From Seongchinamella sediminis (GTDB lineage Bacteria > Pseudomonadota > Gammaproteobacteria > Pseudomonadales > Halieaceae), in the NCBI RefSeq assembly GCF_003457605.1, contig NZ_QRAN01000006.1, positions 1 to 64,000 of the forward strand: 64,000 nucleotides of DNA, written 5' to 3'. The notes beneath the pieces were generated by a model. That model was not told the origin of the DNA, did no database searches, and was given only the letters and a program-made list of their open reading frames with translations. Position numbers and translations under genes: made by a program. This document shows, in pieces, positions 45,595 through 55,206 of the stretch. Within the stretch, counting starts at the first letter, position 1, and every line of letters starts with the position of its first letter.

Positions 45595-47517
45595 ATGGCA
45601 GAACTGGAATTACCGGGATACGAGCTCTACGAACGGCTCGGCAGGGGCGGTATGGCTACCGTATACCGGGCACTGCACCTGAACCTCGACCGTGAAGTGG
45701 CGATCAAGGTCATGGACCCGGGAATGAACGCCGACGAGAGCTTCTCTGAGCGCTTCATTCGCGAGGCCCGTATTTCCGCGCGCCTGACCCACCCGCATAT
45801 TCTGCAGATTTACGACGTCAATACCTTTGACGGTTACAACTATATCGCCATGGAATTGCTCGGCGCCGGTGAGCTCTCGGATTTCATTAACCTGGCCATG
45901 CCGCAGAAGCAGATATACACCATCGTCCGGCAGGTGGCGGAGGCCCTGGATTATGCGGCTGGGCGCGGCTATGTACACCGGGATATCAAGCCCAGCAACA
46001 TCATGCTGCGCGATGCGGACCATTTCGTGCTCGCCGACTTCGGCATTGCCCGGGCCGCCAACTCCGGCACCCAGATGACCCAGACCGGACTGATGGTCGG
46101 CACGCCCAGCTATATGAGTCCGGAGCAGGCCAAGGGCCAGGAAGTAGACGGGCGCTCGGACCTGTATGCGCTGGCGGTGCTGGTTTACGAGATGCTCACC
46201 AAAACGCTGCCTTACGAATCTGACTCCGCCGTTACCACCGCGGTAAAACACCTGACCGAGGACATTCCCACGCTGCCGGAGCACCTGGCCGCCTACCAGG
46301 AATTTATCAACAAGGGCCTGGCCAAGTCCCCCGACGATCGCTTCCAGACCGGGGCTGAACTTTATCAGGCTTTCATGGCCGCCAGTGCCGGTTTCGACGA
46401 CGATGAAGTGCTTACCGCAGGCGTGGAAAAACCGGCGTCGGCGTTCACCGGGACAGGCGCTGATGCACCGGACAGGACCTCACTGGCCGGTGACGAATCG
46501 ACCCGCTTGAGCCACGCCTCTTCACCCTCGGTGTCTACGTCTTCCCGGCCCTATAAACTGGAAGGCAGCACCCAGCGCGAACGACTGGTCAGCGGTACCT
46601 ATGCCCGCAGTGACCGTGCCGCCGCCCGGTCGGGGGGCTTCGCGTTCCGCATTCTGGCCGTGCTGGCCGTACTGGCCGGCGCGGGATACGGCGGCTACAG
46701 CTGGTGGCAGGGGCAGCAGAACCTGGCGGCAGAACAGGCTCAGCGGGTCGAGTTGGAAAAGACCCGGCTCGCCGAGGAGCTGGCGCAGGAGCGGGCCCGT
46801 ATCACTGCGCTGCTGGAAAAAGCCGATGCGGCCGCTGTCGCCATCGCCGCAGACCCCGCTAACGCCGCATTGGCGGTGGGTATTTACCAGAGTGTGAAGG
46901 CCCAGGACCCGGACAATCAGCGGGCCGCCGAGGGGCTGGCGGAGGTTGCCGCGTTCTTTGCGGGCGTCGCCAGGGATGCCGCCGGCAGGGGGGACTTCGG
47001 CGGCGCGCGCCAGGCCCTGGCGACGGCGGCCACGCTGTTGCCGGGCACGGAAGAACTTGCCCGGCTCGAGGAGCAACTGCCCGCCCTGGAGGAACGCTGG
47101 GCCGCGCAACAGGCCGAACTTGCCGCCCGTCGGGTAGCGGAGAAAGCGGCCATCGACCAGGCCGGGAAAGCCGCCCTTGACCAGGCCGAGAAAGCCGCCC
47201 TTGCCCAGGCGGAGAAAACCGTGGCCGGCGCCGAGCGTTCCCTGGCCGGCGGTTCCCTGGCGCTGGCCCAGCAGGCCTACGATGAGGTCAGGCAGACACA
47301 TCCCGATCTGGCCGCGGTGCAAGCCCTGGGCGATAACCTGCGCCGGGCCTATGGCGCTGCCGCCCGCGAGGACATCGACCTGCAAGAGTTCGACAGCGCC
47401 GAGAACCACGTGGCCCTGGGGGCCAGCCATTTTCCGGATGATCCGGCCTGGCAGCTGCTGGCGGAGGAGATAGAGACCGCCCGCTCCAGTTCCCGCCGCC
47501 GGCTGGGGGCCTATTAG
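45595..47517 (+). CDS. Membrane Ser/Thr protein kinase (PknB-like)
   Basis: The kinase (640 residues) has a glycine loop Gly-Arg-Gly-Gly-Met-Ala-Thr-Val-Tyr near 16-24, the ATP-anchoring Lys38, the catalytic His-Arg-Asp130-Ile-Lys-Pro-Ser-Asn, and Asp-Phe-Gly. After a Ser/Thr-rich linker a single transmembrane helix lies near 349-370. The extracytoplasmic part has no PASTA repeats; it is an Ala/Glu-rich coiled coil with a short repeated unit (Glu-Lys-Ala-Ala-x-x-Gln-Ala near 510-540). AAGGA precedes the ATG at 45595; the longer frame from 45532 is less likely. It is divergent from the PP2C phosphatase. Confidence 0.9.
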   Translation: MAELELPGYELYERLGRGGMATVYRALHLNLDREVAIKVMDPGMNADESFSERFIREARISARLTHPHILQIYDVNTFDGYNYIAMELLGAGELSDFINLAMPQKQIYTIVRQVAEALDYAAGRGYVHRDIKPSNIMLRDADHFVLADFGIARAANSGTQMTQTGLMVGTPSYMSPEQAKGQEVDGRSDLYALAVLVYEMLTKTLPYESDSAVTTAVKHLTEDIPTLPEHLAAYQEFINKGLAKSPDDRFQTGAELYQAFMAASAGFDDDEVLTAGVEKPASAFTGTGADAPDRTSLAGDESTRLSHASSPSVSTSSRPYKLEGSTQRERLVSGTYARSDRAAARSGGFAFRILAVLAVLAGAGYGGYSWWQGQQNLAAEQAQRVELEKTRLAEELAQERARITALLEKADAAAVAIAADPANAALAVGIYQSVKAQDPDNQRAAEGLAEVAAFFAGVARDAAGRGDFGGARQALATAATLLPGTEELARLEEQLPALEERWAAQQAELAARRVAEKAAIDQAGKAALDQAEKAALAQAEKTVAGAERSLAGGSLALAQQAYDEVRQTHPDLAAVQALGDNLRRAYGAAAREDIDLQEFDSAENHVALGASHFPDDPAWQLLAEEIETARSSSRRRLGAY

Positions 47518-47597
47518 GGCCAACCCGGTTACCGGGAACAGCCTGGGGAGGGATTCCTCTGCTACACTGCTCCCTTCCCACTGTAACTGGAGTCGAT

Positions 47598-48674
47598 ATG
47601 TTTGCTTGCTTTGCCAGCGGGGCGAGAACCTTGCTCGCTATCATGGTGCTGGCCAGCGTGTGTTCGGGCAGGGCCTGGGCACAGTTTGTGCCGCCACAGA
47701 ATCTCGATCCGGCGTCGGCGACGATCCGTCTCGACAGCAGTTTCCAGAGTGATGCCTGGCTGGTATATACCTACGATATCGACGAGAGCGGCAAGGTTGT
47801 CAACGCCGAGATCCAGAGTTCCAATGGGGTGCTCGAGGTCGAGCAGGCGGTGCTCCGGCAGGTCAATGCCATGCGTTTCAGGCCCGCCCGGCGGGGCGGC
47901 AATCCGGTCAAGGTGGCCGCCGATCCGGTGGTGTATACCTGGATCCTGGACCTGCCCCGGGCAATGAGTTCGCGCTTTGCCGAGATTTACCAGCAGGCAT
48001 GGGACTATTACGCCCGGGAGGACTACGACAGCGCCTTTGATACCGCCGTGGAACTGAAAAACTTCCCCGGTCGCAACGCGCTGGAGGAGGTCAAATTCCA
48101 GATCCTGGCAGCATCCATCGCCAGTCGCTGGGACGATGAGGCGGCCGAGCTGCAGCACCTGAGCCGGGTGGTTGAATTCCAGTCACTGGCGCTCAACAAC
48201 AACTTCAACAACACCTACGTACCGCCGCAGCAGTACCTGCAAATTCTGAAGCGAATCCTGACCCTGCAGCTGAACGCACGCATGCTCGCCGATGCCGGTA
48301 ATACCCTGGACCTGATGCAGGCCCTGGGTCGTGGTTCAGCGCTGGTGGAGGAGGCCGCGGCGCTGTACCGGCAGTCGGAACAGCAGCTCGGGGCAATGGC
48401 CGACGTGGCCATCACTGGCGAGCTGGTGCCGCTGTACCGGGACGGTCCCGGTTCCTGGAAGGCGGGTCTCAGTCGCCGTGAATTCTCGCTGTCAGACGTG
48501 CGCGGCAGTGTCGGTGCGGTTTTCCTGGTGTGCGCCGATGGCGAGCGGCCCCTGCGCTATCCTGCCGGCGAGCCCTGGCAGATTCCGGCCGGGTGGTCCG
48601 ATTGCCTGGTCGATGTGTCTGGCAAGGCGGGTACCCGCCTGGTACTGCACCAGTACGCTGACGGCCAGCGCTGA
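47598..48674 (+). CDS. Exported protein with TonB C-terminal-like domain
   Basis: The 358-residue protein has a signal peptide (cleavage near Ala-Trp-Ala-Gln, about residue 29), then a domain of about 85 residues resembling the C-terminal domain of TonB (Tyr-Asp-Ile-Asp-Glu-Ser-Gly-Lys-Val-Val-Asn-Ala-Glu; Met-Arg-Phe-Arg-Pro-Ala). The rest is largely helical with TPR-like pairing and then a small C-terminal beta-rich part. It has no membrane anchor or Pro-rich spacer, so it is not a classical TonB. It follows the kinase by about 80 bp. Its role is unknown. Confidence 0.7.
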   Translation: MFACFASGARTLLAIMVLASVCSGRAWAQFVPPQNLDPASATIRLDSSFQSDAWLVYTYDIDESGKVVNAEIQSSNGVLEVEQAVLRQVNAMRFRPARRGGNPVKVAADPVVYTWILDLPRAMSSRFAEIYQQAWDYYAREDYDSAFDTAVELKNFPGRNALEEVKFQILAASIASRWDDEAAELQHLSRVVEFQSLALNNNFNNTYVPPQQYLQILKRILTLQLNARMLADAGNTLDLMQALGRGSALVEEAAALYRQSEQQLGAMADVAITGELVPLYRDGPGSWKAGLSRREFSLSDVRGSVGAVFLVCADGERPLRYPAGEPWQIPAGWSDCLVDVSGKAGTRLVLHQYADGQR

Positions 48675-48677
48675 GCC

Positions 48678-49487
48678 TCAGGCGCCGAGCAACTGTCTGA
48701 CCCGGTCGCGAAAACCCCGGCTCACCTTGAGCTGGGCGCCGCCCTCCAGGGATAGCATGTACTCTCCATTACCCAGGGTGTGGGCGCCGCTGATGTAATC
48801 GCTGTTGATAATGGTCGAGCGATGGATACGCAGGAAGCGGGCGGGGTTGAGCATGGCCTCCAGCTGTTTCATGGTGATGCGCATGATGTGGGTCTCCCCG
48901 CCAGCGTGGATACACATGTAGTCGCCGGCGGCGTCCACCCAGTGGATGTCGGCGACCTTGATCAGGTGAATATCGCTGCCGTCCTTGACCACCAGTTTTT
49001 CCGGCCACTGGGTGGGTTCCGAATCCCCCTGGACCATCTCCTCGATGGAGGCAGCGCTGACCCCGGTCATGCCCATCATCAGGTCCATCAGGCGCTGCTT
49101 GGAACGTTCCGCTTCCTCCTGGCTGTGATGTGCCACCGCCCGGTCAATCGCCTCGTGCAGGCGATCGTCATCAATGGGTTTCAGTACGTAGTCCACCGCG
49201 TGCACCTTGAAGGCGTCTACCGCGTACTGGTCGAAGGCGGTGACGAAGATGACCATGGGCAGGTTATCGGTCTGCAACTGGCGAATCACCTCGAAGCCGT
49301 CGATGCCCGGCATCTGTATATCCAGGAACACCAGGTCCGGCGAGTGTTCGGCGATCGCCTCCAGGGCCTGCTGGCCATTGGCGCACTCGGCAATGACGTC
49401 GACCTTGGGGATCTGCTGCAGGCGCAGGGCCAGGCCGCGCCGGGCCAGTGACTCGTCGTCGACGATAATAGCTCTGAGGCTGTTCAT
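48678..49487 (-). CDS. LytTR-type response regulator
   Basis: The 269-residue regulator has a receiver domain (phosphoacceptor Asp56 in Leu-Asp-Ile-Gln-Met-Pro-Gly; Lys in Lys-Pro-Ile-Asp) and a C-terminal LytTR DNA-binding domain (about 165-265; His-Arg-Ser-Thr-Ile-Ile-Asn). Its ATG at 49487 overlaps the kinase stop by 4 bp, so the longer frame to 49520 is not used. LytTR regulators bind direct repeats; none is recognised near by. Confidence 0.9.
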   Translation of the reverse strand: MNSLRAIIVDDESLARRGLALRLQQIPKVDVIAECANGQQALEAIAEHSPDLVFLDIQMPGIDGFEVIRQLQTDNLPMVIFVTAFDQYAVDAFKVHAVDYVLKPIDDDRLHEAIDRAVAHHSQEEAERSKQRLMDLMMGMTGVSAASIEEMVQGDSEPTQWPEKLVVKDGSDIHLIKVADIHWVDAAGDYMCIHAGGETHIMRITMKQLEAMLNPARFLRIHRSTIINSDYISGAHTLGNGEYMLSLEGGAQLKVSRGFRDRVRQLLGA

Positions 49488-50575
49488 GAAGCTCGGCTGC
49501 CGAATTCCAGTGGTATACATATGTTTATAGTCAATCCGTGGGGATCCGTGGTGGTTAATTCAAAGGACTGGCGCTCGCCGTAAATCTCCCTGAGCCGCTC
49601 GCGGCAGTTGGACAGGCCGACGCCGCCCGGGCTTTTTTTGCTGTTGCCCAGTTCCAGTCCGGGGCCATCGTCCGCCACCTGCAGGCAGAGGCGGTCTGCC
49701 TCGACCCGCGCGGCGACTGTGATCGAGCCGCCGTTGATGGCGTGGGCGATCGCGTATTTTATGGAATTTTCGACCAGTGGCTGCAGCAGCAGGCTGGGCA
49801 TCAGTGCCTCGCTGGCGGCCTCATCGACATCAAAGTGCAACTGCAGGCGCTCGTCGAAGCGCACCTTTTCGATATCCAGGTAAAGCCGCAGGGCCTCTAC
49901 CTCCTCGGCCACCGAGACCTTCAGCATGGGATCGTTGTCCAGGGTATAGCGCAGGAAGCGGCTCAGCCGGGTGACCATGACGTTGGCCAGTTCGTTGTCC
50001 CGGTCCAGGATGAGGGTGGAAATGGCGTTGAGGGTATTGAACAGGAAGTGGGGATTGAGCTGGTAGCGCAGCATCTTCAGCTTGGTCTCGTGGGCCATGG
50101 ACAGGGCCTTGAGCACCCGCTCGCGTTCCTCCTGCGCGGCCATGTAGTTCTTGATGCCGAAGTACAGCGCACTCCACACCAGCATGACCCAGAAGGCGGA
50201 TACCGCGCCGTCGAAGTAGGAGAGTAACTCCATCCCTTGTTTTTCGGTGATTTTGCGCTCTTCCGGGAACATGTTGTAGAACACCGTGCCGCGAATCGCC
50301 ATCCACACCAGGCCGGCGGCGTAGGAGCCGGCGACGATGGCGATGATCCGCCGGGTCAGCTCCATTTCCCACATGTGCCGGTACAGCGCCCGCAGCACCA
50401 GGGTGATCAGCATGCCCACGGTGGCGATGAAGGGCAGGTAGAAAACATAGTTTTCCGGCGGCCGCCCCCAGACGATCACCCCGAGGTAGAAGGACATCGC
50501 CCAGCCGCTCCAGCCGGCGAACTGCAGCAGCCAGAACAGGGAGCGTTTGTCTTTGAGTAAGTCCTGCATATTCAT
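49484..50575 (-). CDS. LytS/YehU-type sensor histidine kinase
   Basis: The 363-residue kinase has four hydrophobic helices in the first 150 residues, then a His_kinase domain with the phosphoacceptor in Leu-Asn-Pro-His-Phe-Leu-Phe-Asn-Thr-Leu-Asn (near 196-206), and a HATPase with Val-Glu-Asn-Ser-Ile-Lys-Tyr-Ala and Asp-Asp-Gly-Pro-Gly-Leu. It forms an operon with the LytTR regulator through an ATGA overlap. ATG codons at 50575 and 50569 are both possible; neither has a strong Shine-Dalgarno. The signal is unknown. Confidence 0.9.
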   Translation of the reverse strand: MNMQDLLKDKRSLFWLLQFAGWSGWAMSFYLGVIVWGRPPENYVFYLPFIATVGMLITLVLRALYRHMWEMELTRRIIAIVAGSYAAGLVWMAIRGTVFYNMFPEERKITEKQGMELLSYFDGAVSAFWVMLVWSALYFGIKNYMAAQEERERVLKALSMAHETKLKMLRYQLNPHFLFNTLNAISTLILDRDNELANVMVTRLSRFLRYTLDNDPMLKVSVAEEVEALRLYLDIEKVRFDERLQLHFDVDEAASEALMPSLLLQPLVENSIKYAIAHAINGGSITVAARVEADRLCLQVADDGPGLELGNSKKSPGGVGLSNCRERLREIYGERQSFELTTTDPHGLTINICIPLEFGSRAS

Positions 50576-50641
50576 CAGCTCATTATACGGCTTGGTGCCC
50601 ACAGGCCACTGTCGCTCGTCGCAGGGGCACTGCAACTCGTC

Positions 50642-52447
50642 TCAGGATGCGGGGGCAAGTGGTTGTTTTTGCTTCTGCTGCGCCCGCCACAGGGCGGCGT
50701 AGGCCCCGTCGGCCGCCAGCAGTTGCAGGTGGCTGCCGCTCTCCCGGACCCGCCCCCGGTCGAGGACCACAATGCGGTCGGCGTCGATGATTGTCGACAG
50801 GCGGTGGGCGATAACCAGCGAGGTGTGGCCCTCGGCGATCTCCCGCAGCGCGGCGACGATGGCCTGCTCCGAGTGGCTGTCCAGTGATGAAGTCGCCTCG
50901 TCGAAGACCATGATCGGCGGCCGCTTGAGAATGGTGCGGGCGATGGATACCCGCTGCTTCTCGCCGCCGGACAGCTTCAGGCCGCGTTCTCCCACCAGGG
51001 TCTGTTCGCCCTGGGGCAGGGCGGCGATAAAGTCGTCCAGGTGGGCCAGGCGAATGGCCTCGGCAACCTGCTCGTCGCTGGCCTGCGGATTGCCGTAACG
51101 CACGTTGGCGACAATGCTGTCGTTAAACAGCACCGTATCCTGGGGCACAATACCGATGGCCTGGCGCAGGCTGGCCTGGGTGACGGTGGCGATGTCCTGG
51201 CCGTCGATGCTGATATGGCCGCGGTCCGGGTCGTAGAAGCGGAACAGCAGCTTGACCAATGTCGACTTGCCGGAACCGCTGGCGCCGACCACCGCGACTT
51301 TTTCTCCCGGTGCCACGCGCAGGCTGACCCCCTGGAGGATAGGGCGGTCCGGCTTGTAGGCGAAGTCGATGTTGTGGAATTCGATTGCCCCCCGGGTCAG
51401 CTGCAGCCTGCCGGCATCGGGCCGGTCGACCACCGTTGGCGTGACCGCCATCAGCTCGAACATCTTTTCGATGTTGGCCATGGAGCCCTTGATCTCCCGG
51501 AACACGAAACCCAGAAATCCCAGCGGCAGGAACAGCTGTATCATGAACTGGTTGATCAGGATGAAATCGCCCAGGGTCAGGTCGCCGCGATAGACCTGGC
51601 TGGCCGCCAGGCCAATCATCGCGGTTTGCGACACCGCAATAATCAGCGCCTGGCCGCCGTTGAGGCCAAACAGTGACAGGCGGTTCTTGCGCCGGGCCAG
51701 CTCCCAGCGGGCCAGTTCGGTATCGTAGCGCCGGGCCTCGAACTCCTCGTTGCCGAAGTACTTCACGGTTTCAAAGTTCAGCAGGCTGTCAACCGCGCGG
51801 GTGTTGCTGGCGGAATCCGCCTCGTTCATTTCCCGTACGAAACGGGTCCGCCACTCGGTGGCGTAGAGTGAAAACAAGCCGTAGAGGACGACCGCGGCCA
51901 GGGTGATGAGGGCGAAACCCGGCCCGTAGTTGAACAGCAGAATACCCACCACCATGCCGATTTCCAGCAGGGTGGGGGCAATATTGAAGACGAAGAAGCG
52001 CATCAGGAAACTGATGCCCGTGGTGCCGCGCTCGATGTCCCGGGCCAGCCCGCCGGTGCGCCTGCCCAGGTGGTACTCCAGGTCCAGGGCGTGCACATGG
52101 CGAAACACCTGCAGGCCGATGCGGCGCATGGCGCGCTCGGTGACGCGGCCAAAGATGGTGTCGCGCAACTCGCCGAAGAATACGTTGGCAAAGCGGGCGC
52201 CGCCGTAGGCCAGTACCATGCCCAGCAGCAGCCCCGGTGCCAGGCTGCCGGGTTCCGCACCCTCCAGCGAATCCACCAGGTGCTTGAGCAGGAAGGGGAT
52301 GAGGATGATGGCGCCCTTGGCCAGTATCAGGCAGGCCAGGGCCAGCAGTACCCGGTAACGCGACTCCAGCAGGTAGGGGACCAGGTGTTTGACGATGCGC
52401 CAGTTGATGCTGGCGTTGCTGTCAGTGCTCTGGCTTAAGTGTCGCAT
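50642..52447 (-). CDS. ABC exporter of the Atm1/ABCB7 type
   Basis: The 601-residue half-transporter has a six-helix transmembrane domain and a C-terminal ATPase (Walker A Gly-Ala-Ser-Gly-Ser-Gly-Lys-Ser-Thr; signature Leu-Ser-Gly-Gly-Glu-Lys-Gln-Arg; Walker B with Phe-Asp-Glu-Ala-Thr-Ser). The segments Arg-Thr-Gly-Gly-Leu-Ala-Arg-Asp-Ile-Glu-Arg-Gly and Glu-Thr-Val-Lys-Tyr-Phe-Gly-Asn-Glu are typical of Atm1-like transporters, which export glutathione-linked sulfur compounds or metal-glutathione conjugates. It starts 43 bp after the fumarate reductase iron-sulfur subunit, so it may be co-transcribed with that Fe-S enzyme. Confidence 0.88.
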   Translation of the reverse strand: MRHLSQSTDSNASINWRIVKHLVPYLLESRYRVLLALACLILAKGAIILIPFLLKHLVDSLEGAEPGSLAPGLLLGMVLAYGGARFANVFFGELRDTIFGRVTERAMRRIGLQVFRHVHALDLEYHLGRRTGGLARDIERGTTGISFLMRFFVFNIAPTLLEIGMVVGILLFNYGPGFALITLAAVVLYGLFSLYATEWRTRFVREMNEADSASNTRAVDSLLNFETVKYFGNEEFEARRYDTELARWELARRKNRLSLFGLNGGQALIIAVSQTAMIGLAASQVYRGDLTLGDFILINQFMIQLFLPLGFLGFVFREIKGSMANIEKMFELMAVTPTVVDRPDAGRLQLTRGAIEFHNIDFAYKPDRPILQGVSLRVAPGEKVAVVGASGSGKSTLVKLLFRFYDPDRGHISIDGQDIATVTQASLRQAIGIVPQDTVLFNDSIVANVRYGNPQASDEQVAEAIRLAHLDDFIAALPQGEQTLVGERGLKLSGGEKQRVSIARTILKRPPIMVFDEATSSLDSHSEQAIVAALREIAEGHTSLVIAHRLSTIIDADRIVVLDRGRVRESGSHLQLLAADGAYAALWRAQQKQKQPLAPAS

Positions 52448-52490
52448 GGGCGGATTCTAAGCCGCCGGCTGCCGCTTGTCCTGTGAATTT

Positions 52491-53231
52491 TCAGACCGCG
52501 ACCATCCTCCGGCGCAGGAAGGCGATTTGCGCGGCCAGCGGCAGGTCCTTGGGGCACAGGTCCTCGCAGCCCAGCAGGGTCATGCAGCCAAAGACGCCGG
52601 AATCGTCGCCCACCAGCTGGTAGAAGTCAGCGTCATCGCGCTGGTCCCGCGGGTCCAGGCGAAAGCGGGTGACCTGGTTCAGGCCCACGGCGCCGACAAA
52701 GTCGTCCCGCATCTGGGCGGTGCCACAGGCAGCGATACAGCAGCCGCATTCGATACAGCGTTCCAGTTCGTAGATCTGCTCCGCCAGGTGCGGTTCCATG
52801 GGCTGTTCCAGCCGGTCCAGGTCGACAGCTTCCAGATCACTGGCGTGAACCCAGGTTTCCAGCCGTTCCGCCATGCCGCGCATCCACTTGCCGGTATTCA
52901 CCGACAGGTCGGCGATGAGTTCAAACCCGGGCAGCGGCATCAGGGTGAATTCGTCGGGCAGGTCCCGGGTGAGCGTGCGGCAGGCCAGCCCCGGGCGACC
53001 ATTGATAATCATGCCGCAGCTGCCGCAAATGCCGGCGCGGCAGACGAAATCGAAAGTGAGAGTCGGGTCCTGTTCCTCGCGAATCAGGTTGAGGGCGATG
53101 AACAGGGTCATGGCGTCGGTTTCAACCACCTCGAAGGACTGCAGGCGGGGCTGGCTGTCCGGCTCGGCGGGGTTGTGCCGCAGGATATTAATCCGCAGCG
53201 TGCGTTGCTGGCGAAGCGGGATGTTATCCAT
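52491..53231 (-). CDS. frdB: Fumarate reductase/succinate dehydrogenase iron-sulfur subunit
   Basis: The 246-residue subunit carries three iron-sulfur clusters: a [2Fe-2S] site in Cys-Arg-Ala-Gly-Ile-Cys-Gly-Ser-Cys with a later Cys (about 60-80), a [4Fe-4S] site in Cys-Ile-Glu-Cys-Gly-Cys-Cys, and a [3Fe-4S] site with Cys-Glu-Asp-Leu-Cys-Pro. It links the flavin subunit to the haem b subunit. The ATG at 53231 overlaps the end of the flavoprotein gene by 8 bp and has GGGAG upstream. The operon order C-A-B is that of Wolinella-type quinol:fumarate reductases. Confidence 0.92.
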   Translation of the reverse strand: MDNIPLRQQRTLRINILRHNPAEPDSQPRLQSFEVVETDAMTLFIALNLIREEQDPTLTFDFVCRAGICGSCGMIINGRPGLACRTLTRDLPDEFTLMPLPGFELIADLSVNTGKWMRGMAERLETWVHASDLEAVDLDRLEQPMEPHLAEQIYELERCIECGCCIAACGTAQMRDDFVGAVGLNQVTRFRLDPRDQRDDADFYQLVGDDSGVFGCMTLLGCEDLCPKDLPLAAQIAFLRRRMVAV

Positions 53232-55206
53232 GCGGGTCTCCCAGGCGCTGGTTGGTGCCGCGGTAAATTTCCGGCAGCAGGTGCTCGAAGGGCATGAGCA
53301 GGGCCTGGCGCTGGCGTGCATCCAGCGGCCCCGCCTGGGCCAGCAAGGCGTCGATTTGTGCCTGGCGGGCATCGCTGTCCGGGTGGGCGATAAAGTCCCT
53401 GGCGCCGTAACCGCGCCAGCCGGGGGGCAGTTCCATGCTCATGATATCCAGCGGTTCGTAGTCGATGACCGGTTGTTCCCGGCCGGGTTCCGGCCAGCTG
53501 GTGAGGGTGCGTTTGAGCCACTGCTGGTCGTTGCGCTGCGGGTAATCCGCGCGGAAGTGGGCGCCGCGGCTCTCGGTGCGCTGCAGGGCGCCGCTGGCGA
53601 CACACAGCGCGAGTTTGAGCATGCGCGGCAGGCGGTAGGCTGCGACCAGCTCCGGGTTGGGGCCGCGGCGGGCGCAGCTCAGGCCGATATTGCGGGCCCT
53701 TGCCTGTAGTGCCAGTAAGCCGGCGACAGCTTCCTCGAGACGCCCGGCACTGCGGAAGATGCCTACCTTGTCGGTCATGATCTGCTGCATCAGGCGGGTC
53801 AGCTCCACGGCCTGTTCTGTCCCCTGGTTGTTGGCGATAGCGGCCAGCCTGGCGGCTTCCCTTGACTGGAATTGTGCCGCCAGCGATGTCGACAGGGTCA
53901 GGGCACCGCTCGCCGATGCGCAATAGTCGGCGATGGTTTCACCGACAATCATGCCCGCGACCACCGTTTCGGCGACGGAGTTGCCGCCGAGGCGGTTGAA
54001 GCCGTGCATATCCCAACAGGCCGCTTCTCCCACCGCGAACAGGCCACTGAGCGTGGGGCACTGTCCCCAGCGGTCGGTGCGGATACCGCCCATGGAGTAG
54101 TGTTGCGCCGGCCGCACGGGGATCAGTTCCTCCGCCGGGTCGATACCGAGGAAGTAATGACAGATCTCGCTGACCTCGCGCAGCTTGCTGTTGATGTGCT
54201 CCCGGCCCAGCAGGCGGATGTCCAGCCACAGGTGCTCGCCGAAGCGGCTGCTGGCGCCGTGCCCCGCGGCGATGTGCTCTTCCATGCGCCGGGAGACCAC
54301 GTCGCGGGAGGCCAGTTCGCGCTTTTCCGGCTCGTAGTCTGGCATGAAACGGTGGCCGGCACCGTCCAGCAGCAGGCCGCCGTCTCCTCGGCAACCCTCG
54401 GTGACGAGAATGCCCGAGGGAAAAATGCCGGTGGGATGGAACTGCACCGCCTCCATGTTGCCGAGCCGGGCGAGGCCGGTTTCCAGCGCAATCGCGGCGC
54501 CCATGCCCTCGTTGATGACGGCGTTGGTCGACACCCGGTAAATGCGTCCGAAGCCGCCGCTGGCGATGCAGGTGGCCCGCGCCAGGTAGGTTTGCAGCTC
54601 GCCGGTCATCAGGTTGCGGGCCACGGCGCCACAGCAGCGCTCGCCGTCATGGATCAGGGCGATGGCCTCCATGCGCTCGTGTACGGGAATGCCCGCGGCG
54701 ATGGCCTGGTTGCTCATGGTGTAGAGCATGGCGTGACCGGTACCGTCGGAGACGTAGCAGGCGCGCCACTTCGCGGTGCCGCCGAAGTTGCGGCTGGTGA
54801 TCAGTCCGTGGGCCTCATCCGCCTCGCGTATGGTCTTTTTCTGGCCGTCCTCGGTGATCTGGTGTTCGCCTTTCTGCACTCGCGACCAGGGCACGCCCCA
54901 GGCCGCCAGCTCGCGGATGGCCTTGGGCGCCATGTGGGCGAACATCCTGACCACGTCCTGGTCGGCGCCCCAGTCCGAGCCGCGCACGGTGTCGGCAAAG
55001 TGCAGGTCCTCGTTGTCGCCGGCGCCGCCGAGGCAGTTGCCCAGGCTCGCCTGCATCCCGCCCTGGGCCGCAGCCGAGTGGGAGCGCTTGGCGGGCACCA
55101 GGCTGAGCACGGTGACGTCCAGCCCCCGGCGCCGGGCGCCAATGGCGGTCCGCTGGCCGGCCAGGCCGCCGCCGATGACCAGTACGTCAGTAATTATCGG
55201 GCTCAT
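53224..55206 (-). CDS. frdA: Fumarate reductase/succinate dehydrogenase flavoprotein subunit
   Basis: The 660-residue protein closely follows Wolinella FrdA: FAD motif Gly-Gly-Gly-Leu-Ala-Gly near 12-17, covalent-flavin His43 in Ser-His-Ser-Ala-Ala-Ala-Gln-Gly-Gly, the dicarboxylate site Gln-Phe-His-Pro-Thr-Gly, and Met-His-Gly-Phe-Asn-Arg-Leu-Gly-Gly-Asn. It interconverts fumarate and succinate on the cytoplasmic side. The ATG at 55206 overlaps the FrdC stop by 4 bp. Direction of catalysis in vivo cannot be told from sequence. Confidence 0.93.
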   Translation of the reverse strand: MSPIITDVLVIGGGLAGQRTAIGARRRGLDVTVLSLVPAKRSHSAAAQGGMQASLGNCLGGAGDNEDLHFADTVRGSDWGADQDVVRMFAHMAPKAIRELAAWGVPWSRVQKGEHQITEDGQKKTIREADEAHGLITSRNFGGTAKWRACYVSDGTGHAMLYTMSNQAIAAGIPVHERMEAIALIHDGERCCGAVARNLMTGELQTYLARATCIASGGFGRIYRVSTNAVINEGMGAAIALETGLARLGNMEAVQFHPTGIFPSGILVTEGCRGDGGLLLDGAGHRFMPDYEPEKRELASRDVVSRRMEEHIAAGHGASSRFGEHLWLDIRLLGREHINSKLREVSEICHYFLGIDPAEELIPVRPAQHYSMGGIRTDRWGQCPTLSGLFAVGEAACWDMHGFNRLGGNSVAETVVAGMIVGETIADYCASASGALTLSTSLAAQFQSREAARLAAIANNQGTEQAVELTRLMQQIMTDKVGIFRSAGRLEEAVAGLLALQARARNIGLSCARRGPNPELVAAYRLPRMLKLALCVASGALQRTESRGAHFRADYPQRNDQQWLKRTLTSWPEPGREQPVIDYEPLDIMSMELPPGWRGYGARDFIAHPDSDARQAQIDALLAQAGPLDARQRQALLMPFEHLLPEIYRGTNQRLGDPHG

